NCBI RefSeq assembly: GCF_018619185.1
Contig: NZ_JAAXYC010000043.1
Span: 1 to 38,475 of the forward strand
DNA from: Streptomyces sp. McG3
GTDB taxonomy: Bacteria > Actinomycetota > Actinomycetes > Streptomycetales > Streptomycetaceae
Length of the DNA stretch: 38,475 bases
Direction of reading: 5' to 3'
Both the position numbers and the translations under genes were made by a program. The notes beneath the pieces were generated by a model. The model searched no databases and was not told the DNA's origin. It was given only the letters and a program-made list of their open reading frames with translations. Of this stretch, positions 1-8,005 are shown one piece after another; positions within the stretch are counted from its first letter, which is position 1; each line of letters opens with the position of its first letter.

Positions 1-1447
1 GCTGCGGGAGGTTGTGCGAGCCGAGCGGGGCGCGGCCCCGGCTGCGGCGCTGCGGCAGCCCGTTCTCGGTCCACTCGGTGACCACGGGAAGGTCGTCCTC
101 CATGGCTGCCGCGGGAGGGGCCGGGTGCGACGTGGCCGCGGGGGCTCCGGTGGAGACCGGTGCGGCCACGGACGGCACGGGGCCGGTGGCGGCGGGCTTG
201 GGCTTGCGCTTGCCGGGCGGCGGCACCACGTGCTGGAGCTGCGACATGTCCAGGGAGCTGGTGGGCCGCGAGGTGGCGCCGATGCCGTGGGCGATGCCCG
301 GGGCGGGCCCGGTGGTGATCATGTCGCGCGGCACGATGAGGACGGCGCGGACGCCTCCGTAGGCCGACTGACGCAGCGACACCTGGAGCTGGTACATCCG
401 GGAGAGCCGGCCGACGACGGCCATGCCGAGGCGCGGGGACTCCCCGAGGTCGTTCATGTTGATGCCGGCCTGGGCCTGGGCGAGCATGTTCTCGGCGCGG
501 GCCCGGGCCTCCTCGCTGAGGCTGACGCCGCCGTCCTCGATCTCGATGGCGATGCCGGTCTGCACCTCGACCGCGGTGACGTGCACCCGGGTCTGGGGCG
601 GTGAGTAGCGGGTCGCGTTGTCGAGGAGTTCGGCGCAGGCGTGGATGAGCGGTTCGACCGAGGTGCCGACGATGGCGACCTTGGCGATCGAGTGCAGATC
701 GACGCGCTGGTACTCCAGGATGCGGGACATCGCGCCGCGCAGGACGCTGAACAGCGGTACGGGCTTGGGCCACTGGCGGCTCGGGCGGGCGCCGCCGAGC
801 ACGGCGATGGAGTCGGCGAGGCGGCCGATGAGCGCGGTGCCGTGGTCGATGCGCAGCAGGTCGTCGAAGACCTCGGGGTTGCGCCCGTAGTGGTCCTCCA
901 TCTCCCGCAGTTCACTGGCCTGGCGGTTCACGATCGCCTGCACGCGGCGGGCGACGCTGACGAAGGCGCGCTGAGCGGAGTCACGTCGCGCCTCCTCGTT
1001 GTCGATGACTTCGAGGACCTGGTAGATCTGCTCGCGCAGCGCCTTGGGCAGATGCCGGTTGGCCGCGTCCGCGTCGACGATGTCCCGCATCACTTCTTCG
1101 GGCGAATTGCCCACGCGCAGCCGCCGGATGGCGGCGGGCATGACTTCCTTGGTGAGCCGTACCGTCTCGGCGTCGTGCGAGAGGATGCGGTGTTCCAGGT
1201 AGGCGATGCGCTGTTCGTACTCCGCGCGCTGGACGCGCATGGCGCGTCGGCGGCGGTGCAGCGCCACGGTGAGTACGGCGACCACGAGCGTGGCGATCGC
1301 GCCGCACACGGCGACTGGTATCCGCGCGGCCGGTGCGACCAGGGCCGAGCCGGCGGCGGTGGCGCCGAGGAGCAGGGCCACGGGCAGCAGGACTACGCGG
1401 ACGACGGGAATTTCTCTGTCGGTCGGCGGTGATTCAACACGGACCAT
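1..1447 (-). CDS. cvnA: Conservon-type membrane sensor histidine kinase (CvnA-like), 3' end outside the window
   Basis: The frame is open from ATG at 1447 to the window edge (482 residues visible), so the C-terminus is missing. Two hydrophobic segments (about residues 15-32 and 43-58) are followed by a basic stretch, a helical region and a HATPase_c domain. The domain shows an N-box, ELLDNATRYSPP (from about residue 273), an EDGG box and a GMAVVGRLS glycine box. A proline/alanine-rich tail begins near residue 400. No classical HisKA phosphorylation motif is evident, as in Streptomyces conservon kinases that work with a roadblock protein (CvnB), a DUF742 protein (CvnC) and a small GTPase (CvnD). 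These partners would lie to the left, outside the window. AGAGGG stands 7 bases before the ATG. The family assignment is firm; the conservon number cannot be told. Confidence 0.85.
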   Translation of the reverse strand, partial: MVRVESPPTDREIPVVRVVLLPVALLLGATAAGSALVAPAARIPVAVCGAIATLVVAVLTVALHRRRRAMRVQRAEYEQRIAYLEHRILSHDAETVRLTKEVMPAAIRRLRVGNSPEEVMRDIVDADAANRHLPKALREQIYQVLEVIDNEEARRDSAQRAFVSVARRVQAIVNRQASELREMEDHYGRNPEVFDDLLRIDHGTALIGRLADSIAVLGGARPSRQWPKPVPLFSVLRGAMSRILEYQRVDLHSIAKVAIVGTSVEPLIHACAELLDNATRYSPPQTRVHVTAVEVQTGIAIEIEDGGVSLSEEARARAENMLAQAQAGINMNDLGESPRLGMAVVGRLSRMYQLQVSLRQSAYGGVRAVLIVPRDMITTGPAPGIAHGIGATSRPTSSLDMSQLQHVVPPPGKRKPKPAATGPVPSVAAPVSTGAPAATSHPAPPAAAMEDDLPVVTEWTENGLPQRRSRGRAPLGSHNLPQ

Positions 1448-2062
1448 CTAAAACCCTCTGGCGGTTGATTCCGGGATGTATGCGCACGTGAGCGGAGACT
1501 TAGGACAAGTGCTCGAATTCATCTCAACTCGACTTCACTGCGCGTGAGCTTAGCCAGATCAGAACAGTGCTTCGGCATATTCACCCAACCCCCTGCGGAA
1601 GCCCTCCGAGAGGAATACACTCGCCTGTTTTTGTACGCTGCGCTGCGAGGCGTGCGCGTTGAGTGATCGTGGCTGAAAATGTTCTACTGAATGACTCTCC
1701 ACACCTGGGAGGCCGGAAAACCCAGCACCGGTTAATTGCACGCTCTAGGGCAAATCGCCCTCACGTGGGTGGCTTTCGTCGTACAGAACAGGACAACGGC
1801 ACACGTGATCGAACCGGATCGAAAGGTGCAGATTCCTGACCGACGAGCGAGTGACGCGCGAAAGCGCCGCGCTGACGCGACTACCAAGCCCCTGGGCCGG
1901 GCCGCCGTTCCGGTGCGGGCGCGACGGCGGAGAGCGTGGGCCGGGACCGGCCGGGACTCCGCCCCGCCGGGACCGGGTTCGCCGCCGCGCCCGGCGCGCT
2001 GATCCGCCATCGCGGCCGGTCGCGGACTTCGCTTCGGCGGCTGCCGCCGGAGGGTCGGTGGC
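1448..2062. other. Gene-free stretch upstream of the cvnA-like gene
   Basis: This is 615 bases without a convincing gene. The half nearest the kinase (about 1448-1830) is clearly less GC-rich than the rest of the window, as expected of a promoter region. Short ORFs here lack the G/C third-position bias of real Streptomyces genes. I found no strong palindrome and cannot assign a promoter. The half nearest 2062 is GC-rich and simply trails the TetR gene. Confidence 0.5.
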
Positions 2063-2725
2063 CTACGCGTGGTCCGTGCAGAGGTGGGCGGTCAGGGCCG
2101 CGCGGGCCCACGCCTCCCAGGCGTCGGGGGACCAGCCCCGGTCCCGGACGAAGATCAGGTACAGCTCCGGGCTGAGAAGCCCGTACAGCAGGTCGGCGGC
2201 GCGGTCGGCGTCGACGTCGGGACGGGCGTCGGGCTTGGAGATCAGCGCCTTCGCCGCGGCGTGCTGGACGGTGTAACGCGGGTCGGGACCGGCGGGCCAC
2301 TGCGCGGCGATCTCCGGGTCCGTGGCCGCCGCGGCCGCGATCAGCGGCATGATCGGGGCGACCCGGCCGAGGATGTCGCGTACACCCCGCACGTGGGCGC
2401 GCAGGTGACCGGCCGCGGTGGGCTCGGCGCACGCGGCGCGGAACCAGTCGCGGTCCATCGTGGCGACCGGTTCGACGTCGCCCGCGATGGACGTGTCGAC
2501 GACGTCCTTGAACAGCGCGCGCTTGTTCCGGAACACGAAGTACACGGTCTGGACGGCCACACCCGCGCGATCCGCGACCTCCTGAAGGCTTGTCGCACCG
2601 TATCCCTGCGCGACGAACAGCTCCCGCGCCGCCGCGACGATCTTCTCGCGGGTACGCCGCGAGCGCTCGGCCCTCCTGTCGGGGCGCTTGACGTTCTGTC
2701 CGTCGGATCCCTTGACCGCATCCAT
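2063..2725 (-). CDS. TetR family transcriptional regulator
   Basis: This 220-residue protein is of normal TetR length. The N-terminal DNA-binding domain lies at residues 20-75 and includes TSLQEVADRAGVAVQTVY, a typical TetR helix-turn-helix, followed by FRNKRALFKDVV. The C-terminal half is a helical ligand domain with no recognisable specificity. It is divergent from the methyltransferase gene at 2789, and the 63-base gap holds a good inverted repeat (2737-2761). Autoregulation and control of the methyltransferase are therefore the natural inference. The ligand is unknown. Confidence 0.9.
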   Translation of the reverse strand: MDAVKGSDGQNVKRPDRRAERSRRTREKIVAAARELFVAQGYGATSLQEVADRAGVAVQTVYFVFRNKRALFKDVVDTSIAGDVEPVATMDRDWFRAACAEPTAAGHLRAHVRGVRDILGRVAPIMPLIAAAAATDPEIAAQWPAGPDPRYTVQHAAAKALISKPDARPDVDADRAADLLYGLLSPELYLIFVRDRGWSPDAWEAWARAALTAHLCTDHA

Positions 2726-2736
2726 AGCGGGAGTCT

Positions 2737-2761
2737 ATCTCTAGAGTCAGTCACTAGAGAT
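2737..2761. promoter_or_regulatory. Probable TetR operator between divergent genes
   Basis: ATCTCTAG-N9-CTAGAGAT is a perfect 8-bp inverted repeat centred in the divergent intergenic region. A second, overlapping inverted repeat, TAGAGT-N16-ACTCTA, spans 2742-2769. The size and spacing suit a TetR dimer. It lies 12 bases from the tetR start and 28 bases from the methyltransferase start, so one bound dimer could block both promoters. Confidence 0.6.
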
Positions 2762-2788
2762 GAACTCTAATTTCTTGGAGGGGTAGCG

Positions 2789-3442
2789 ATGGAGGAGACC
2801 CGGACGGCTGCGGAGCTCAAGCAAGAGGCTTTTGTGCGGGGCGTGTTGGAGGAGTTCTACCGGGACGGCAAGCCGCCGTGGGACAGCGGCGTCACGCCTC
2901 CCGAGCTGATGGCCCTGGTAGAGGGGCCCGGCGCGCTGATGCCGGGCCGGGCCCTGGAACTCGGCTGCGGCACCGGGACCAACGCGGTGTACCTGGCCCG
3001 GCACGGCTGGCGGGTGACGGCCGTCGACCTGATCGGCCGCGCGGTCCGGCAGGCCCGGGAGAAGGCCGACGCGGCCGGAGCGGACGTCACGGTGCTGTGC
3101 GGGGACGCCACCCGGCTCGACGAGGTGGGCGTGCCCGGCCCCTACGACCTGTTCTTCGACCTGAGCTGCTACTGCGGGATTCCACCGCACCGCCGCGACG
3201 CCTACGCCGCCGGTCTCACCGAGCGTGCCGCCCCCGGTGCGCGATTGCTGATGTTCGGGTACGGACCCGGGGCGTTCGACGACTCGTGGTCCGGAGCCAC
3301 CGCGGACGAACTCGGCGCCAGGTTCGCCGGGTGGCGGCTGACCGACGTGACGCCCGGCACGAACCCCGTCCCGACCTTCTGGTTCACGCTGCGCCGCGGT
3401 GCTCACGCCGGTCCGCCCACGAACGTCGACGAGGCGCCGTAG
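2789..3442 (+). CDS. Class I SAM-dependent methyltransferase
   Basis: This 217-residue protein has a single Rossmann-type methyltransferase domain. Motif I is ALELGCGTGTNAVYLA (residues 55-70), the acidic residue ending strand 2 is in VTAVD (D80), and a motif II-like acidic stretch is VLCGDATRL. An FFDLSCYCGIP stretch follows. It resembles small thiopurine/tellurite-type and DUF-like methyltransferases, but the substrate cannot be read from the sequence. The start is supported by GGAGGGG eight bases upstream. The divergent TetR gene and palindrome suggest small-molecule-responsive expression, for example for detoxification by methylation (inference). Confidence 0.85.
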   Translation: MEETRTAAELKQEAFVRGVLEEFYRDGKPPWDSGVTPPELMALVEGPGALMPGRALELGCGTGTNAVYLARHGWRVTAVDLIGRAVRQAREKADAAGADVTVLCGDATRLDEVGVPGPYDLFFDLSCYCGIPPHRRDAYAAGLTERAAPGARLLMFGYGPGAFDDSWSGATADELGARFAGWRLTDVTPGTNPVPTFWFTLRRGAHAGPPTNVDEAP

Positions 3443-3645
3443 CAGGTGCGACGGAGGCACCGGTCACGGGGATCAGCCGGGGAGCGAAGGACAGGCACGG
3501 CCGCTACGAACAGCCGAGCCGTCCCGGCGGCTTCCCAGTGGCCGGTCACACCTCCCGTACCTGCGGCCGACGTGAGGGGCACCGTCCGAACCAACCGCCT
3601 CGCGCGATCCACCGGAGTGGTACGCCCTGGTGAAGGCGCCTTCGG

Positions 3646-4152
3646 TCAGCGCCGGGCTCCGCCGAGCCGCCCCTCCAGCTGGACGAGCAGTTCGCCCAGC
3701 CTGGAGCCGAGTTCGTCGCGCGCGCCCCCGTCCAGACCGGCGAGCACGGCGCGTTCGTAGGCGAGCTGCTCGGGCAGGATCCGGTCGACCAGGGCCCTGC
3801 CCTCGTCGGTGAGCCGGACATGGGCGACCCTCCGGTCGCGGGCGTCGCCCCGGCGCTCGACCAGGGAGCGGTCCTGGAGGGCGCGCAGCCGCTTGGTGAC
3901 GGCGGCTCCGGAGGAGAAGGTCTCGCGGGCCAGCTCGCCGGGGGTCAGCTCCCGGTCCGTCCTGCGTACGGCGCCGAGGAGGTCGAATTCGGCCCGGGTC
4001 AGCCCGGCGGAGCGCAAGGGCGCGTCCTCCGCCTGCTGGAGCAGGGCGGCGCAGCGGTTGATCCGGCCGATGATCTCCATCGGTCCGGTGTCGAGCCCGG
4101 GGTTGACGGCCTGCCACTGCCGGACCACCGAGGCAACGATGTCGTCGGTCAC
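3646..4152 (-). CDS. MarR family transcriptional regulator
   Basis: This 168-residue winged-helix protein is of normal MarR length. The conserved core runs ALLQQAEDAPLRSAGLTRAE, then TPGELARETFSSGAAVTKRL as recognition helix region and VERRGDARDRRVAHVRLTDEG as the wing. The GTG start (4152) overlaps the stop of the FUSC exporter gene by four bases (GTGA), so the two are probably translationally coupled. The reading frame stays open far upstream through the exporter gene, but that extension is a wrong-frame shadow. The likely role is ligand-responsive repression of this exporter operon through the palindrome at 5877-5893. Confidence 0.88.
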   Translation of the reverse strand: MTDDIVASVVRQWQAVNPGLDTGPMEIIGRINRCAALLQQAEDAPLRSAGLTRAEFDLLGAVRRTDRELTPGELARETFSSGAAVTKRLRALQDRSLVERRGDARDRRVAHVRLTDEGRALVDRILPEQLAYERAVLAGLDGGARDELGSRLGELLVQLEGRLGGARR

Positions 4153-5870
4153 TCCGCTCCGATCGAAGGGGCGTGGGCCGCGGCAGGCGTATCGCCCCCC
4201 GGCCCCCGCCGTTGTGCTGTCGCGGCGAGCGTACGGTGTCCGGCCTGCTCGGCCGCGAGAAGGCGCTGCTCGGGCAGGGCGCGCTGCCACCATTCGCCCG
4301 CGGCGGTGTCGCCGGCCTCGCGGAGTTCGACGAGGCTCGCGGTGAGTGTCCGGCGCACCCGGTCCCGTGTCGCGGGCGCCGCCCCGGGGTCGGCTCCGGT
4401 CCGTTCGGCGTCGGCGCGGGCCCGGTCCAGGGCGTCGAGCGCTCGCTCGACGCGCCCCGCCGCCCGCCGGTTGGTGACCAGCGTCGCCGCCAGGAAGCCG
4501 ACGGCCGCTCCGAGGACGGTGTCCAGGATCCGGTCGCCGATGAGCTCCCCGGCCGGATGGGAGCCGCCGAACTCCAGGACCAGCAGGGCCATCGGGGTCA
4601 CCGCGACGGAGCCGAGCCAGTAGTTGCGGGTGATGAGGGCCTCGGCGGCGAAGCTGAAGAAGAGGCAGCAGCAGACGAGGGCGAGCGGGCTGATCCGTGA
4701 CACGGGCAGGACCGCGGCGAAGACGAGCACGCCCAGGAGGTTGCCGAGGGTGCGCTGGAGGGCCCGGTTCCACGACAGGGTGATGTTGGCCTGGTAGAGG
4801 GAGGCGGCGGTGACGATCGCCCAGTAGGGGCGGCCGACGCCGAGCGCGGCGCAGAGGTATCCGGCGAGCGCGCAGCCCGCCAGGGTGCGGACGGCGACCG
4901 GCAGCAGCGGCGATCCGGGGCCGAGGCGGCGGAGCAGGGCGCGACGGGCCGCGCGGTGTCCCCCGGGGGCCCGCCGGGCGGAGCGCTCCGCGTCGATCCC
5001 GCAGAGCTCGTCGGCGGTGCCGGGGGCCGGCGGCGGCGTGGGCACGGGACCTCGGGCCCGGGTCAGGGCGGCCCAGGCGCGCAGCCGGTCCGGATCCACG
5101 GTTCCGTCCCCGGGGCGCGGGGCGGCGAAGGCCGCTTCGGCGTGCACCACCAGGCGTTCCAGCGACCGGCGTACGGGGGTGGGGCGGCCGGAGGCGAGCA
5201 GGCACTGCCAGGCGGCGTGCACGGCGGCGGCCGCCGCGCTGCGGGTGCGGGGGCCGGGGTCGGCGGCGCACACGGCCGCGGCCTCCAGGGCGCGGGCGAC
5301 GGCCCGGCGTTCGGGGCCTTCGCGGCGGACCAGGGCGGGCGCGACGGCGACCAGCCAGGCGAACGCGCCCGCGCCGAGGGTCAGGGCGAGGTGGCCGGGG
5401 ATCTGCTCCGGGCGCTGTGGGGCGAAGAGGGCGGCGGAGCTGACGAAGGTGAAGATCACATGGCCGGGCGGTCCGATCCGGGTGGCGTCGCACACCACCT
5501 TCTGGGCGGCGGCGAGCAGCGCCCCGACCGCGATGAGCACGGCGGTCGATCCGGTGAGCGACGCGGTGACCAGCGAGACGGCGAGCGAGGCCGTCATGCC
5601 GAGCACCACGCCCGCGACGGCCCCGGCCCGTCGGGCGTACGGCAGGCCGTGACCGTAGAGCGCACAGAGCGAACCGGCCATCGTGTACATCACGAGGTCC
5701 GGCCGACCCATGGCCAGGAGCGTCAGCTGGGGTGCCGCGGAGGCCACGACCACGCTGAGGGCGGGCTTGAACCAGGTGTCCGAAGGCCGGGCGAGCCGGA
5801 GGGCCGAGGCCAGCGGGAGGGCCCGGGCGGAGGGCCGCTCCGAGCGGACAGGTGTATCGGTCACCCACAT
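4149..5870 (-). CDS. FUSC family membrane protein (putative aromatic-compound exporter)
   Basis: This protein of about 573 residues has the duplicated FUSC layout. A first membrane block (about residues 35-185, 4-6 helices) is followed by a soluble region, then a second block (about 325-470) containing PYWAIVTAASLYQ. FUSC proteins related to AaeB and the fusaric-acid exporters pump aromatic acids or toxins out across the cytoplasmic membrane; the actual substrate is unknown. The GTG start of marR overlaps its stop. No Shine-Dalgarno sequence precedes the ATG at 5870. An alternative GTG at 5864 lies about seven bases after a TANNNT-type hexamer (TAACGT on the minus strand), so a leaderless start two codons later is possible. 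Confidence 0.82.
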   Translation of the reverse strand: MWVTDTPVRSERPSARALPLASALRLARPSDTWFKPALSVVVASAAPQLTLLAMGRPDLVMYTMAGSLCALYGHGLPYARRAGAVAGVVLGMTASLAVSLVTASLTGSTAVLIAVGALLAAAQKVVCDATRIGPPGHVIFTFVSSAALFAPQRPEQIPGHLALTLGAGAFAWLVAVAPALVRREGPERRAVARALEAAAVCAADPGPRTRSAAAAAVHAAWQCLLASGRPTPVRRSLERLVVHAEAAFAAPRPGDGTVDPDRLRAWAALTRARGPVPTPPPAPGTADELCGIDAERSARRAPGGHRAARRALLRRLGPGSPLLPVAVRTLAGCALAGYLCAALGVGRPYWAIVTAASLYQANITLSWNRALQRTLGNLLGVLVFAAVLPVSRISPLALVCCCLFFSFAAEALITRNYWLGSVAVTPMALLVLEFGGSHPAGELIGDRILDTVLGAAVGFLAATLVTNRRAAGRVERALDALDRARADAERTGADPGAAPATRDRVRRTLTASLVELREAGDTAAGEWWQRALPEQRLLAAEQAGHRTLAATAQRRGPGGDTPAAAHAPSIGAE

Positions 5871-5876
5871 ACGTTA

Positions 5877-5893
5877 ACAGGTAATACACCTGT
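5877..5893. promoter_or_regulatory. Probable MarR operator upstream of the FUSC-MarR operon
   Basis: ACAGGT-AATAC-ACCTGT is a perfect 6-bp inverted repeat with a 5-base spacer; flanking TTA/AAA nearly extends it to 9-bp arms. It ends six bases before the exporter start codon, where a repressor would block transcription. The 10-mer ACAGGTGTAT of this site on the minus strand recurs on the plus strand at 5848-5857, inside the first codons of the exporter, so a second weaker half-site is possible. Confidence 0.6.
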
Positions 5894-5972
5894 AAAGCTT
5901 TTGGGCTCTGTTCGAGCGACGGCGACTCGGGCACACTGTCCCGCGGACAGCGCGACCCATATTCTTTGAATC

Positions 5973-5991
5973 TTCATGCACCCACTACGAT
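5973..5991 (+). promoter_or_regulatory. Promoter-like element with TTCATGCA motif
   Basis: TTCATGCA, five bases, then the -10-like hexamer TACGAT stand just before the ATG at 6000. The same arrangement recurs at 6512-6530 before the DUF3105 gene. A -35-like TTGAAT at 5966-5971 has only a 14-base spacer, so activator help is plausible. The call is tentative. Confidence 0.35.
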
Positions 5992-5999
5992 GACGGGCG

Positions 6000-6431
6000 A
6001 TGACCAGGGTGAGCACGCGGACGGACCGGCAGCGGTACGACTCCCGCACGCCCCTCGCCCTGGGCTGGGTGTTCTTCCTCCTGGCCATGCTCTTCTGCTG
6101 CTCGGTCACCACCTCGTCCGCAGCCGCCCCGGTGGCGGCGGGCCCTGCCGGGGCGAGCGCCGTCCGCGCTTTCACCCCGACGCCCGACGCCGCCTTCGAA
6201 CCGGTCGTCATGGCCTCCCCCGCGGACCGCGGGCTCGGGACGTCGTGCCACGGCGGCTCGACCCACACGGCGGCGGTCGTGATTCCGGCGTCGTCGGCCC
6301 CCGTCACCGTTCCCTCGCCCGTGACCTTCGTCCCCGCCACCCCGCTCACGGGCGCGGCGGCCATCCGGGGTCCCGCGCACGACGGTGTGCGTTCCGTCGA
6401 TCAACTACGCCTTCAGGTCCAGCGGATCTAG
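6000..6431 (+). CDS. Small membrane-anchored or secreted protein of unknown function
   Basis: This 143-residue protein has a basic N-terminus, one hydrophobic segment (about residues 19-42, LGWVFFLLAMLFCCSVTT), a long Ala/Pro/Val-rich low-complexity region and a short polar tail. I do not recognise a domain. It is accepted as a gene for its membrane segment, codon bias and upstream hexamer TACGAT (5986-5991), which ends eight bases before the ATG; this spacing suits a leaderless transcript. No Shine-Dalgarno sequence is present. It could be an exported peptide or membrane accessory of the DUF3105/DUF305 pair downstream, with which it shares an upstream motif. Confidence 0.6.
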   Translation: MTRVSTRTDRQRYDSRTPLALGWVFFLLAMLFCCSVTTSSAAAPVAAGPAGASAVRAFTPTPDAAFEPVVMASPADRGLGTSCHGGSTHTAAVVIPASSAPVTVPSPVTFVPATPLTGAAAIRGPAHDGVRSVDQLRLQVQRI

Positions 6432-6511
6432 AGGCCGGGTCCACTCTCCCGCCGCGCCCTGGCGCCGGTTCACCGGGAGCGGTTTTTCGCCTGCCCCGCA
6501 CCCCTTCCCCC

Positions 6512-6536
6512 TTCATGCATCGCCTGTATGCATCGG
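6512..6536 (+). promoter_or_regulatory. Second TTCATGCA element, with two ATGCATCG direct repeats
   Basis: TTCATGCA (6512-6519) is followed after five bases by TGTATG (6525-6530), matching the geometry at 5973-5991. ATGCATCG occurs twice, 14 bases apart (6515-6522 and 6529-6536), each containing the palindrome ATGCAT. The spacing would place two protein contacts roughly 1.3 helical turns apart. It is a candidate operator/promoter of the DUF3105-DUF305 operon. Confidence 0.35.
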
Positions 6537-6556
6537 TTGAACGACGAGGACTCCCC

Positions 6557-7207
6557 ATGGCTTCCGCCAAGAACCAGAACAACCCGGCCTCAGCGCGTCG
6601 CGCCAAGCTCGAGGAGGCGCGCCGCAAGGAGCGCGCCCGCGAGCGGCGGGTCCGCATCATCACCATCAGCGCGTCGGTGGCCGTGGTCGCCGCCCTGGTC
6701 GCCGGGGGCGGCTATCTGATGTCGCAGGCGAACGAGAAGGAGGAGAAGGAGAACCAGGCCAAGACCTCGCCGGTCACCGGTGAGCGCAGCTGGGACGAGC
6801 TGGGGCGGGAGCACGTGGCGAACAAGGTCGACTACCCGATGAACCCGCCCGTCGGCGGCGACCACAACCAGGTCTGGATGAACTGCAACGCCGACGTCTA
6901 CACCGACGAGATACCGAAGGAGAACGCCGTGCACTCGCTGGAGCACGGCGCGGTCTGGGTCACGTACAGCGACAAGGCCTCGGACGCCGACGTCGAGGCG
7001 CTCACGAAGAAGGTCAAGTCCACTCCGTACTCCCTGATGAGCCCGGTCAAGGACCAGAAGGACCCGCTGATGCTCAGCGCGTGGGGCAAGCAGGTGACGG
7101 TCAAGAGCGCCACGGACGACCGGGTCGCGCAGTTCTTCACCAAGTACGTGCAGGGCCCGCAGACCCCTGAGCCGGGGGCCGCCTGCACCGGCGGGCTGGA
7201 CAAGTGA
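6557..7207 (+). CDS. DUF3105 domain membrane-anchored protein
   Basis: This 216-residue protein begins with a charged cytoplasmic stretch (residues 1-33, rich in Arg/Lys/Glu), followed by one membrane segment (about 34-54) and an extracellular DUF3105 domain. The domain carries YPMNPPVGGDHNQVWMNC and HSLEHGAVWVTY, the most conserved family motifs, and two cysteines (NC and AACTGG). The family's function is unknown. The start at 6557 is preceded by GAGGA; longer upstream frames are not supported. Its stop overlaps the GTG start of the DUF305 gene (GTGA), so the pair is co-translated and likely works together at the cell surface. Confidence 0.88.
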   Translation: MASAKNQNNPASARRAKLEEARRKERARERRVRIITISASVAVVAALVAGGGYLMSQANEKEEKENQAKTSPVTGERSWDELGREHVANKVDYPMNPPVGGDHNQVWMNCNADVYTDEIPKENAVHSLEHGAVWVTYSDKASDADVEALTKKVKSTPYSLMSPVKDQKDPLMLSAWGKQVTVKSATDDRVAQFFTKYVQGPQTPEPGAACTGGLDK

Positions 7208-7863
7208 CCGCCCTGGCGCCTTCCGGCTCCACCCGTCGAATGGTCCTCGCGGGGGCCGCCGTGCTGCTCCTGGCGCTGGGGCTGGTGGCGCTGATGGTCG
7301 TACGCCCGTCCGCGGCCTCCCCGTCCGGGGCCTCCTCGGCGGCGCGGTCCGCTCCGGCGGAGGACTCCGTGGACGCGGGCTTCGCCCGGGACATGGCGAT
7401 CCACCACCAGCAGGCGGTCGAGATGTCGTTCATCGTGCGGGACCGCACCGACGACGAGGACGTGCGGCGGCTCGCGTACGACATCATCAACACCCAGGCC
7501 AACCAGCGCGGCATGATGCTGGGCTGGCTGGAACTGTGGGGGCTGCCGAAGAGCGCGGCCGGACCGCCGATGGAGTGGATGGGGCACACCCTCACGCCGA
7601 CCGACGACGGTTCGCTGATGCCGGGCATGGCCACCGACGCGGAGCTGGCGGCCCTCACGGCCGCGAAGGGCGAGAAGGCCGAGGTGCTGTTCCTGCGGCT
7701 GATGACCGTGCACCACCGCGCCGGTGCGGACATGGCGCAGGCGGCCGCCGGTGCGGCGAAGACGGACGCCATCCGGGATCTGGCGGCGGGCATGGTCCTC
7801 GGCCAGCAGTCGGAGATCGGCCTGATGGCGGACATGCTGAAGGACCGGGGCGCGGGGACCTGA
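7204..7863 (+). CDS. DUF305 family protein, membrane-anchored
   Basis: This 219-residue protein has an N-terminal membrane anchor (about residues 13-33), an Ala/Ser-rich linker, and a four-helix ferritin-like DUF305 domain with two paired-histidine motifs, FARDMAIHHQQAVEMS (HH at 67-68) and LMTVHHRAGADMA (HH at 170-171). Paired His and Met residues suggest metal binding, often linked to copper in this family, but that role is inferred here. The GTG start overlaps the DUF3105 stop by four bases. A strong hairpin at 7877-7920 ends the operon. Confidence 0.88.
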   Translation: MTALAPSGSTRRMVLAGAAVLLLALGLVALMVVRPSAASPSGASSAARSAPAEDSVDAGFARDMAIHHQQAVEMSFIVRDRTDDEDVRRLAYDIINTQANQRGMMLGWLELWGLPKSAAGPPMEWMGHTLTPTDDGSLMPGMATDAELAALTAAKGEKAEVLFLRLMTVHHRAGADMAQAAAGAAKTDAIRDLAAGMVLGQQSEIGLMADMLKDRGAGT

Positions 7864-7876
7864 GCCGAGCGTGATC

Positions 7877-7920
7877 GGAGGGGGGTGGATCCGGCCGGAC
7901 GGCCGGAACCACCCCCCTCC
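7877..7920 (+). terminator. Strong hairpin terminator after the DUF305 gene
   Basis: A perfect 12-bp outer stem (GGAGGGGGGTGG with CCACCCCCCTCC) and a 6-bp inner stem (CCGGCC/GGCCGG) are separated by one mismatch, with a GGAC loop. It starts 13 bases after the stop codon. No U-tract follows, as is common in Streptomyces. Confidence 0.8.
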
Positions 7921-8005
7921 GTGGCTCTTCCGCCTCCGCTTCCGCGATACCAGCCGTTCCCGCACCCCCGCCGGACGCCCCGGATCACATAGGCTCGGCG
8001 ACGAT

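Noticed and set aside
1559..1741. Short minus-strand ORF of 60 codons upstream of the cvnA-like gene
   Set aside because: It lies in the AT-richer gap, lacks G/C third-position bias and has no ribosome site or recognisable motif.
4153..5934. Upstream extension of the marR frame to a 762-codon ORF
   Set aside because: The extension is an Arg/Pro-rich shadow of the FUSC gene in another frame; the GTGA overlap gives a clean marR start.
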